Shown here in pieces: positions 1 to 64,000 of a DNA stretch of 64,000 nt. Source of the DNA: Tillus elongatus (taxonomy: Eukaryota; Arthropoda; Insecta; Coleoptera; Cleridae). The number at the start of each line of letters is the position of its first letter. Positions within the stretch are counted from its first letter, which is position 1. The position numbers and the translations under genes are program-made. The stretch spans positions 117,565,858 to 117,629,857 of the forward strand of contig OZ023265.1 of NCBI GenBank assembly GCA_964006375.1. Direction: 5' to 3'. Under the pieces are notes generated by a model. It searched no databases and was not told the origin of the DNA. It saw nothing but the letters and a program-made list of their open reading frames with translations.

Positions 1-540
1 CTGTGTGACTATTGAAGTGACCGTAGGCTATGGTGGTAGCCATGTTTAGAGTAAATGGGAAAAGACTGGGTGCAGAAATTACGGAACAATAAGTTTATTA
101 AGTGTTATGGATAAACTATTTAGAGAGTACTCATATACATTATGAGACATGTGACCGAGAAGAAGGCAGTTTAGTGTGAGTTCATCAAATAAAAACGAAG
201 TATTTGACAAATATCACAAATGCAACCACTAGACCCATATAAAAATTGAACTGCACAATAAAATATGTCCACTGTCAGCGTGAAATTCGTCCAGACTTTA
301 TTCGCTACAAGTGCTAGAACCTATTTAACTCATCTAACTAATTATTAGTAGAATTAATGAAATATTTTAGCCATAAGTTTAAAACAAAGTAAAATAGAAA
401 AAATTTACATACAAAACGATTTAAAAAATTTCAGTAGATGATAATGTTTCTCCGGTTAAAATACCCCTCATAGCACACTACGTAATATCCGAAATAGTGG
501 TAATAAAACAGGCCGTTTTTCTGCTATCCAGGCCAGGCAT
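1..540. other. Intronic or flanking AT-rich DNA, nothing recognised
   Basis: No gene, repeat boundary or recognisable motif. It lies in the intron downstream of dynein exon 15. Confidence 0.5.
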
Positions 541-543
541 GAG

Positions 544-1030
544 TCATTGATTACTTCTACATATATGTATTCTGAAAATGGGAAAATATACTACTAATAT
601 GTTTTTGTATAACTTTTCGGGACATAATGTTTGGTCATGTATGACATATGGCCATAATAACAAAAATAAAAGGACTATCTTGAAAAAGTATTGCATGTAG
701 TATTTGTCACAGCAAAACCTTCGGTCTAACATGACAAACATTTTATGCATTCCCAGTTTTTACAATTGAAAATTTCACGTTGGCCCAAAAATCATTTTAG
801 ATGGTTTTTATTGTGTAAAAGTAATCTATTTGGCCTGCGTGTCTCTAAAACACTCAAATGCGTATACTGCATTTTATTTAACAAACAAGACGCACTGATA
901 TCGATGTTGATTGCTGTAGTATTATCGGCAAATAGTATTTGTTTGGTACCTTTAACAAAATAAGGCACACCAATAGTATCAATTAAAAAAATAGCTGTCA
1001 AAAAATATAACCTTTTGATACACCACATTT
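544..1030 (-). pseudogene. Decayed non-LTR reverse transcriptase fragment
   Basis: Two minus-strand frames read in order as an RT palm remnant. The first has TKQILFADNTTAI, close to the catalytic (Y/F)ADD box but with the second Asp replaced by Asn. It is followed by RPNRLLLHNKNHLK, then after a frame change by MFVMLDRRFCCDKYY, like the LGV.LD..L.W..H motif that follows in LINE RTs. There is no complete domain, and frame changes and stops are present. The call rests on motif order alone. Confidence 0.42.
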
Positions 1031-2043
1031 CACAACAAACTATTCCAAGATAAGGTTTTGGTAAGATGTTATTTATTTCCTAGCCATAGATACGAAAACA
1101 TCAACTTTACAGCACCAGTGCCGTCCATATTTTTTGATAATAACAAAACGGAAGACTCGTATATTTGCCAGTCAGGCATCAACAGGAAAAATTATGTGGG
1201 TCTGTATACTCAGTCCTAGATGCCGCTATAAAACGCGCAAAGAAAACATGCAGGAGTATTAAACTGAATAATGTAAAATTGAAGCTGTCGAGATGACAGA
1301 AGCAGGCTACCGCAATGATATGGTTATGATAGAAAAAAAATGAAAGTTATCTGTTGGAAACTATACTTGTGTGAAAAGGCGTACATCGAAAAACAGCTAG
1401 GAATGAAAAATTCAGTGCAGTCTGGTTTTTTGCTATTTAGCAAAAGAGATACGTTGGCCATGGTTCATAGATTAGATATAGATTGTCTGGTAACTCTGAG
1501 GAGGGAGAGATGCGAGAGAGGGGTAACACGTCATGTGTATTCCAAATGCGGATAACACCTATAGTTTCAGATTGCGATTTGGTGTTTTAAATAACATTTC
1601 TTACAATTTTGTGTAACTTTGCTCAAAAAATGTTAAATACGATCAGTAAATGATTTATTTTATTATTTTGTACTGCTAAATAGAAGCTATCATCTTAAAG
1701 ACAATGTCTTATTTTTTGAGGTGTTGTGTTGTATCATAACTGCACAGTGAATCAAGGTTATTATGAATTGAACGTTATTTATTTAAAATTATTTTTAATA
1801 TTCAACAATTAAATCGGTGAATCGTCATAAATGTAGATATGTGTTTAATGGAAAAAATAGGTTATATATACTTAAAACAAGAACTCAATAAATAATTGAC
1901 CTAAATGGCTATTTACATGACTCGTGGAGTTGTTTGTAGTGTATTAATGTGCAAAATAATTCTAAAAAGGCAATGAAAAGTGAAGATAAACTTTTCTTCT
2001 TTTCTTTTCCAAAAAGGGTAAAAATAAAAGTATTAGGTTTTGC
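1031..2043. other. Unassigned AT-rich DNA
   Basis: One kilobase with only short chance frames (for example 1340-1555 on the plus strand). No family recognised. Confidence 0.45.
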
Positions 2044-2763
2044 AATAAGCTCAGGGAGGACGGAAGGTTTTTATTTTTTAAAATCAGAGATATGCTTAGA
2101 ACCCCGTTTGGATGCATAAATCACAAGAAACATTTCGTTCAAACAACCACCAAGCACCTGGAGTGAATAGGGGTGCTTGGCGAAGAAGAAGATAAAAAGG
2201 AAGTATAAACGAAAAATGCGACGAAAAAACAGCCTAACCGCACCTATATAAGCTGCGTTTATCCCATTTTGCAGCTAAAACTCCTTTCAATCTTGCTTAA
2301 CTCCCACAGATCACGTTCCCTAATCTTCTTGGGGGTGGCACAAGAATTTTTTTATGGTTTATGCATTGAGGGCGGTCGTAGGCATGCATAAGGGGAAGAA
2401 ATGGGCTCGGTCAGCATGAGACGGAGGTGAGTGTGAGTGCTTCGTCCTGGGGTTTTCCTCCCCCTACTGCATGCATATAAGCACCCTCGATGCATAAACC
2501 ACGAGAAAATTTTCTTGTGAGCAACATGAGGCGAATAGGGGTTAGGTGCGGAGTAAACATGATTTAAGGAGGTGTAGCTGTAAAATGGAATAAAAGCAGC
2601 TTATATAGATTCGGCTAAGCTGTTTTGTAGCATTGTTCATTTCTTCTTCCCCGGTCATCATCACTAGTCACTCCTGGCACCGTAATTTTTTTGGCGGTTG
2701 TTTGCAAGACATTTTTCTTGTGGTTTATGTATCCAAAATTCTAAAAGCCCTCCGTGAGCTTAT
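2044..2763. mobile_element. Foldback-type element with long palindromic arms
   Basis: The whole 720 bp can fold on itself. AATAAGCTCAGGGAGG (2044-) pairs with CCCTCCGTGAGCTTAT (2748-2763). Further matching blocks lie inward at 2098-2199 versus 2643-2748, 2231-2285 versus 2566-2625, and 2341-2400 versus 2462-2520. The arms are imperfect and the centre is about 60 bp. No coding capacity. Parts of one arm (the GGATGCATAAATCACAAG region) resemble 5760-5880 and 6010-6050, so it belongs to the same family as the 5.7-7.2 kb element. Confidence 0.7.
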
Positions 2764-2990
2764 CTGAAATATTTAACAGGTATTATTATATATTATTAAT
2801 TTGCTTATTTGGCTAGCACAATTTACTATTAGTTTAAAATTAAAGATAAGATGTCTGAGTTTTTTGCTTAGAAACTGATTGTAGAAACTATAGACCTACT
2901 ATATTGTATGCGTAAAAATACATACCTACCTAAATATTGTAAACATAAATAATTTATGATATTGTGGAGGGTGATATGAGATTTAAAATC

Positions 2991-3149
2991 AACTTAGATA
3001 AATTAAAACATATTGATTTACACTATTTTATTGAACGTATAAGTTCAGTTTCACTGAAGTCTGTATTTGACAAAGCTGAGAACTTTAGCGAAACTGCAGT
3101 TATATGTTCAATAAAATAGTGTAAATCTATTTGTATATTTATCTAAGTT
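2991..3149. mobile_element. Small palindromic MITE-like element
   Basis: 159 bp beginning AACTTAGATA and ending TATCTAAGTT. Arms of about 60 bp pair through TTTACACTATTTTATTGAAC and its complement, leaving a loop of about 40 nt. No coding capacity. Confidence 0.65.
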
Positions 3150-3419
3150 AAATAATTTACTTATTGTGATTAGTTGCATGTTAATAAATGAGCAATATCC
3201 ATTAAAATAAGTAAACTATTAAAATAACTAAAAACGTAGGTTGTGGTTTAGAAAAAAGAACAATCTGTCCAATTTGAGGCATTAGGAATTTATAATTTCA
3301 TAAATAATAATTAGAACCACCCTGCATGAACCATTCTGTATGTTCAAGTGTTATACACGTAAGCTGCTACTGTAGTCATACACATACCTGTACTGCCATC
3401 ATACACACGCATCAAGAAG

Positions 3420-3907
3420 TAGTGATTGGCAAAACCGTTATTTTCTATTAACAGTTGAACCTGTTAAGGTTATTTAATAATAACCGTTGAAAATAACAGG
3501 TTCAGTTTTTTATCTGTTATTTTGAAGTTGATAGTCGATCGATAATATCCTGCGTTCCCAAAGCTGTGAGCGGGGTCGAGCACACTAGTATAAAAAACGT
3601 GTTAAGTGTTAAGTAATATGTTATTAAGTAAAGTCCGCTCTATACTGCATAGCATACCCATACATATTTAGCATTCCCAGTCTCATGTCCATTCATCCCG
3701 TTAAATTTAACGGTTGCCGATGAAAACCGATCTTTATTCATCGAAGCTAGTTGCAGTGGAAAAGAAACAGATATGAGTCGCGAATTCGAGTATAGTGTAA
3801 AGAGTTATTTTGTACCTGTTATTTTTATATATCCATAACAGTTGGTTACCGTTGCGGCTCGGCAACCGTTAAAAAATTACAGATTGTTAAATAACGACCC
3901 ATCACTA
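3420..3907. mobile_element. hAT-type non-autonomous element with intact 8-bp target duplication
   Basis: 488 bp. The left end reads TAGTGATTGGCAAAACCG and the complement of the right end TAGTGATGGGTCGTTATT, short similar inverted termini of the hAT kind. Both sides are flanked by the identical octamer TCAAGAAG (3412-3419 and 3908-3915), the target size expected for hAT insertions. No transposase. The interior has several CCGTTATTTT / AATAACGG style inverted pieces. Confidence 0.8.
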
Positions 3908-4824
3908 TCAAGAAGTCAGTCAGTCGTTCGTTACAGTGAGAAGTCGACAGTAACTTGTTAAATACACGTCAGGGTGATCTCATCCGGTCTTCTACCTAAA
4001 TGTGGAAAGTACCCTAGCTGCTTCAATTATACCTAACTAGACATTCTCATTTACTCAATTACTATTGTTGTGTCAATAACGTTTAAGTTCAATTACTATA
4101 ATCGCAGAGTTAGTTATTTGTTACTGTTAAATATATTCCACACAATCTAAGTGCTGGCTGGTTTAGTTTATTATTAAAACATTCATTGTGTAATTAATTT
4201 TTTAAATCCTTTTCAAGGTAAACCGATAAATTAAATTGATGAATTTGAAATCAATTAATATCCTAAAGCTTCAATACTTTCTGTTACTATGTGAAAAAAT
4301 CTTAATTTTATTAAATATTTAATCTTGTTATAAGTTCAAAAAGAACATAACTTTGAAAAGACGAACATAAAAATGCCGGCTGATTTCAATATTCGATGCA
4401 CTATTATTCCAGATTTAGATTTAGATTTAAATTGGGAATACATGTGACGTGTTCCCGCTCCACACGCTGATTATCTATCAATCTTGACAGAGCCTAGCAA
4501 TAAGACACTAGGCATATTACAACCAGTAACGACACTAGTTGCCTCATCAGGCCAATGCCAGTTGTTGTGTCATTCACATTTACCCAACCGCCGGCAACAA
4601 CTGCGCCATATATAGTGATGCAAACTCAACATCAATTAAATGTTTAGTTAAAAAAGGAGTCACCAGAGCAATGTCTGCTGGGTTTCAGTCTGGCTACTGA
4701 AGGAACCAACAAATATAGTTGGTGCTTAGCAAACCATGAGTTGAACCACGGCAAAATATCTCGGAATCCATCTCGTACACCGATCAATGCCATCCATAAA
4801 ATTTTAAAATCATTATATACTTAC
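3908..4824. other. Unassigned intronic DNA downstream of exon 15
   Basis: No gene, RNA or repeat boundary recognised apart from a short GATTTA triplication near 4410. Confidence 0.45.
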
Positions 4825-59372
<54,548 letters not shown>

Positions 59373-59619
59373 CTAAAATGAGTAATTTTCTCAGTTTTCG
59401 TTTAAAGGTATCAAGAAAAGTACATAATTAGCTACTTGTAGGAAAAATGACAAATTTGTAATTTGTTAAAATGACGAACGGTCTAATACTGTTTTGATGA
59501 TCCAACCACATCAGGTATAATCATGTACCAATGTTATACCACACATTTAGCCACAATCTTTTGTGTCGAAAAACGTGAATAACATTCTAAAATAATTCAG
59601 AAAATTGAGGGGGTTATGT

Positions 59620-60480
59620 CCTAAGAAAGGCTGACAAACAACTCCTCCGTATGGTATATAGATGGGTCTAAACAAATGGAGAGGGCATGGCTAGGAATAA
59701 GAAGAGCTAACTTCAGACTCGCTAAGTCTCTAGGAGAAACTTTCACCATCTTCCAAGCAGAAATGCTTGCTTTAAATCTCTGTGTACAGGAGTGCATACG
59801 AGAAAGGCTCAGAAATAGAGAGATTTATTTCAGCTGGTTAGACTGTACTACTACTAAGACTCTGGAATCATTTAAAACTAAGTCTAAACTGACATGGGAC
59901 TGCAAAAAATCTTTGAAGCAAGTGGCTACGAACAACAAAGTACCCTCGATGTGGGTACTAGGGCATCAAGGCATTAAAACTAATGAGGAAGCCGATAGTC
60001 TTGCAAAAAGGGCCTTAGCAACACTATTCTATGGTCCGGAGCCCTGCTGTGGCCTAATAAAAGCCATGTAAGACATGAACTTGATACTTAGGAGAGGAAC
60101 CAAATGCTGTGATACTGGAGAAAACCACATGCTTTAGGCAGGAAAAACGGTTCATAACCATACTAACAGAGAGGTCTGAACTGCTTCTTGAATTAAACAG
60201 GAGCCACTTGGAAATAATCACACGACGCTCCCCGGTAAGGTATTACCTTACGAAGATGGGTAAGGTAGACTGCAGATACTGCACTGAAGCAACAGAACAT
60301 ATGCTATACGACTGCATGACTCTAGGAAATAGATAAAATAGCTCCCAAAAAGATAGTAGACTACATGAAAAGGGTAAAGATTTTTAGGCAACTATTGGTA
60401 AATGGATTCATGCGCAAAAAAAAATCATTGGAATCGCAGCGTTGAGAGGACCCAGGCCTATACGACTCATTAGGCAGTCT
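59620..60480 (+). pseudogene. LINE RNase H domain and C-terminus, degenerate
   Basis: 59676-60071 (131 residues) reads GETFTIFQAEMLALNLCVQE, REIYFSWLDC (the SDSQAAL position, first acidic residue changed), SKLTWDCKKSLKQV, WVLGHQGIKTNEEADSLAKR and GPEPCCGLIKA. The WVPGH.GI.GNE.AD motif is nearly intact. The YTDGS start is just upstream (YRWV-stop). 60109-60336 continues with RSHLEIITRRSPVRYYLTKM and DCRYCTEATEHMLYDCMTL, the Cys-rich tail. Confidence 0.82.
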
Positions 60481-60975
60481 ACAAATCTACAATGTCTCAA
60501 ACTTGTTAACTTTTAAACTACTGAGTGTTAGAGTTTTTAAAAATAATTCTTCTTTTATATTTATAATAACTTGAATAAAACCCTTCATATCTTTGTGAAA
60601 TTCAATATACACCTTATATGCATTGAAGGGCATTTTCTGATGTACAACGATTGTTTACCTTCTACCGGTGCGGTACGTGCAGAAATTGTCCTAAAGATTT
60701 CTGAAGAAAAAGTTGTATACGACTACTTTTTCAGAAAAAATATTATCCCTATTCATTTCTGATTAAACTTTTTCTCTTAATTTCATTTTATCTGACGCAA
60801 GATTTTACAAAAAAATAAAATAAAAATCATATGTTCAGGCACCTGGTGGTCTTGAACAGATAGCTGAATTTTGAGAGGAGCTGAATTTATAAAAATAACC
60901 TGTTGACAGTTAAACGTTCTCTAATGAATAAGATAAATTAACAATATGAAATCATTCTTGAAAATGGACACTTTC
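60481..60975. other. Unassigned DNA upstream of exon 1
   Basis: No recognised feature. Confidence 0.4.
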
Positions 60976-60979
60976 GACA

Positions 60980-61720
60980 ATGATATATGACTTAGATCTC
61001 CGCCTCATTGATCCTCAAATCTCTTCGAATATCCTAGGCGTAGCTCTGATAGGTTTCGGACGATGCGATAGTTCGATCGCGCAGGTCTTCAGTATGTACA
61101 ACAGGAGTAGTATAAATCAAGGACTTGATGTGGCCCTAAATGCAAAAATCCAAGGGATTTAAACCTGGAAACCGCGCGGGCCAAGATTGAGGTGATTCTC
61201 GCTTTATTCAGTGATAGGGATACACAACGCCCAACTGCTGACGACCGGCTATGCTAAAATGTACGGAAGCACCGTCATGCATAAACCAAATTCTTCTTCA
61301 TTGAATCGGAACATATTTAAATAATTCTGGAAGCACTCTATAGAAAATGGCAATATGAGTCACCATTAAACCTTAATGGTGCAAAGTGCGATCCAATTAA
61401 AAAGTACACAAGGATCCCACTCCATGCGTCCAAGGAAGAGAATATTGGTTCTTGCCTGTCACAATAGCATGTGAGTTGTTTTAGACCAATAAGTGATTGT
61501 TATGGAAGTTTATGATACCTTCCCCTGAAAAACTCGCCTCATCGGTGAATATTACGTTCGCCACAAATTGTGAATTTCGCGTAAGCTTTCCAGAAAGCCA
61601 AAGACAGAAGAGGCTTACTTGCTTACTTACGTGGCAAAATTGATGTATTTATTATTGTAGGTCCCTTCGCTTTTGCCGAGACGTAGGTAAGAAAATGCGA
61701 CCATACTGTGGTGAGGTATT
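60980..61720 (-). pseudogene. DD41D-spaced mariner-type transposase, degenerate
   Basis: Minus-strand text: VANVIFTDEASFSGEGI (first Asp), a broken middle, IWFMHDGASVHFSIAG (second Asp) and SWPARFPGLNPLDFCI (third Asp), then GHIKSLIYTTPVVHTEDLRD. With the frame bridged, 41 residues separate the last two Asp. At least one stop in that interval and frame changes elsewhere. Terminal arms not found. Confidence 0.7.
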
Positions 61721-63390
61721 TGACGCTGTGGATACCTTTTAGTGTAGAGACGCTACCAATGCATTTACATTATCGCGACCATACTCTAAATGGATATCGG
61801 TCATCACATCATTAGTGTAAACCATTGTAATAAAAAGTATTGCCTGCAACTTTGCCTGTAATTTGAAACCTAACAAAGTTAGGGTTAAGGTTGTTTTTGT
61901 TCACATGCGTCTTGTTTTGTGCTTTGTACCATCCACATTATAAACCACTGGTGGTCTTATGGATCTGTCAAGCCGAGAAAATGGTCCAGAAAATGTTGAA
62001 TGCCATTGTATCAAAACTCTACATTCCCCATTCTCACAACATCAACGGTTCTTCGAGTTTTTAATAAAGTTCTACTATCGATTGGTAAACTCATACCATT
62101 TGAATTCAGTATCTACAATAGATGTGTAAATACGCTGTGGCTTATTTTATGACAATAATACCATGTCTTATTACGTTATTGCGATAGGGAAATCTGATAA
62201 ACGATAGTATACTGTTCTTGAACCTTACCATAAAAATTTTTGCCATCTTTAGGAGGGATGATACAGGCACCCTCATCACAGAAATTGAAACTTATTTGAC
62301 GTTCCGTTTGAGAATTAACTCTCCTCATATATGGTCAGTGATTCACTGACGTTTGTTAATAATAACGGCGTGTTCACAGCAGCATCATACTGTTTCAAAC
62401 TGCTATTTTTGTCTGTTTCACTTCTCACCTTTCTGCATAATGCTATAATATCTGTAAAGTCTTGTTTGTTGGTCAAGTGACTTATTCTTATTGCCGTATT
62501 ACATTATTATTAGACCATACACATTACACACTCTGCTATCCTATTTTGGTGAATCCTACTCCAAACTGTTTTTTTAATGTGCCATTTCTGTAGATGTATA
62601 TTATCGACGCCGTTATCTCCGCTGTGGGGTAAATTTTTAAAATTAATTTATTGCTATTTTTGCAGCCATCGTGCCAATTTTTTACAGAATTATTAGTTTA
62701 GTATGTAGAAAAATAAATTAGAATACAAATTTGAGCACATTGGGAGTAATGATGTGGAATTTTGAATATTGTGGTATACAATTTTTATTTTAAAAAAAAC
62801 TGAAAATTTTGAAGGCGCCCACAAATGGTTATCATTTAACAGTAATCTTGTACGATTGGCTATCCCGCTCGGAAGGTCACAGTCCATTTGTGTTTCGGGA
62901 ATCGATCGGAGCGTGTACGCGCGCGTATTCATTTACAGTTGTAGTTTTTAATTATCTTCCTTGAAAGTTACCTAAAAGTGTTTTAATTTATCATTTTAAA
63001 GACCGTATTGCATCAAACATTGGATATATCTGGTCAATTTTTGTTAAAAACAATAAAAATCGTTTACTTTGGCATTCTTCAAAGATATGTTATTCATTGT
63101 TACCTAATTTAATTTAATTTGACACTATAAACTTGATTGCAAGTTTTCACATTAGGTATTCATGAAGTAAAGTGAAAAATGCTGTTTGTTCCAATATAGC
63201 TCACGGCAAACCAAGTTTGACAAAACCGATCGAGTCCTACCGTGTTTTTCATGATGAATAAGAAAAGAAATATTATTTTACTGAAAGCAACCCATATGTT
63301 TCTTTTTCTTTACTACAGTTGCAAAAAATATATAATTGAGAAAATCATTATAGGTCAACTCATAATAATGTTAAAAAACAGTATCAGTTT
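61721..63390. other. Unassigned DNA
   Basis: May include the N-terminal part of the preceding transposon, but no readable motif. Confidence 0.4.
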
Positions 63391-63394
63391 GTAG

Positions 63395-64000
63395 TGCCAT
63401 CAAAAAAGATTTTTAAAGAAAAAGAAACAGAAACCATTCGACCAACAAAATATTTTCGTTAAAACGCACGAGCTTAAATCTATGATCAAAGCGTCTTACA
63501 AGGTTTCTTTGCTTTTACGAAAAACAAGAATCCTTTTTCTGATTGAAAAATAGTTAAAGAGGCTTTGTCAAACTTTGCACAAAATTGTAATGACCGAAAC
63601 GTCAAACCTAAAGCCGGCAGTCTTTCATTTTCACGAAACACTGTTACGAGACGGGTGGAGATGTTATTTGGTGTCAGCGATTGGATCTAAGATATCGTAA
63701 CAAAGTGCAAATACTTTTCGTTGGCATTAGATGAAACTTGAAATTTAACGAATAGATTTCAGTTGGCTATTTTTGTGCATTGCCTTGATCAACATTTGAC
63801 ACGTATTTTAATATTTACTAGAATTTTCTCTGGTACCGGAAACTACAATTCAAGAAAAAGGAATTTTAATCAAAATTAAGCAATCCGTTGAAGAAAGTGG
63901 TTTACCATGAGTCAATATAATCTATTTGCACTGATGGTGAATGATCGGGAAAAACAATGGTTGCGTAGCTTTGTTACCAGATAACCTAGATCCGAAAAAT
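63395..64000 (+). pseudogene. hAT-type transposase (GTF2IRD2/EPM2AIP1-like), degenerate, cut by window end
   Basis: Plus-strand text across two frames: LKSMIKASYKVSLLLRKTR, EALSNFAQNCNDRNVKPKAG, SFSRNTVTRRVEMLFGVSDW, KCKYFSLALDET (the DES/DET first acidic block of hAT transposases) and NRFQLAIFVHCLDQHLT. An in-frame stop follows GVSDWI, and later pieces are frameshifted. This protein type also exists as domesticated genes, but stops argue for a relic. Confidence 0.62.

Noticed and set aside
544..1028. Possible additional dynein exon downstream of exon 15
   Set aside because: No AAA3 Walker B or sensor motif; the text fits a LINE reverse transcriptase instead.
4543..4575. Second hammerhead core (TCATCAG on the plus strand)
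   Set aside because: No GAAA or paired stem II at the required distance on the minus strand.

Overview
The window looks like arthropod, most likely insect, nuclear DNA. It is strongly AT-rich, has one interrupted metazoan gene with GT..AG introns, and its introns are packed with insect-type transposon relics (jockey/R1/RTE-like LINEs, Tc1/mariner elements, hAT, a Penelope-like element). There is no bacterial, organellar or viral gene organisation.

Host gene. The only cellular gene I can support is an axonemal dynein heavy chain on the minus strand, running from about 59.37 kb down to 4.83 kb. Fifteen exons with canonical splice sites and fully compatible phases join into about 1,024 residues: late linker, AAA1 (Walker A GPAGTGKT, Walker B CFDEF), AAA2 (GLPFGGKT) and the start of AAA3 (GPTGTGKS). 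The closest type is the single-headed inner-arm DNAH3/DNAH7/DNAH12 group. The N-terminal tail (above 59.37 kb) and AAA3 to C-terminus (below 4.83 kb) are outside the window. Intron sizes are bimodal: four introns of 54-76 bp, the rest 1.3-14.9 kb.

Intron content, low to high coordinate: RT remnant, foldback element, small palindrome and hAT-type MITE with perfect target duplication (0.5-3.9 kb); GC-rich palindromic element (5.7-7.2 kb); decayed LINE (7.56-11.3 kb); three long-inverted-repeat mariner-type elements (11.95-20.37 kb); Penelope-like GIY-YIG remnant (22.3-23.7 kb); inverted-repeat element with hammerhead-like ends and a LINE nested inside (24.45-27.14 kb); mariner-type and RTE pieces (27.4-30.7 kb); 761 bp MITE (31.5 kb); LINE fragments (32.4-41.3 kb); minisatellite beside exon 7 (42.0 kb); two more mariner-type elements, one split by a LINE tail (42.9-46.9 kb); a segment with a canonical hammerhead ribozyme core (48.7 kb); R1/I-type LINE and SINE (49.7-51.1 kb); further mariner and LINE pieces (51.3-62 kb); and a decayed hAT transposase running off the end (63.4-64 kb).

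No mobile-element gene here looks intact: each I could read carries stops, frameshifts, lost catalytic residues or truncation. The points most worth following are the hammerhead core at 48.7 kb, related hammerhead-like motifs at the ends of two other elements, the repeated finding of 190-320 bp inverted repeats on mariner-type elements, and a transposon whose end lies 12 nt inside intron 13.
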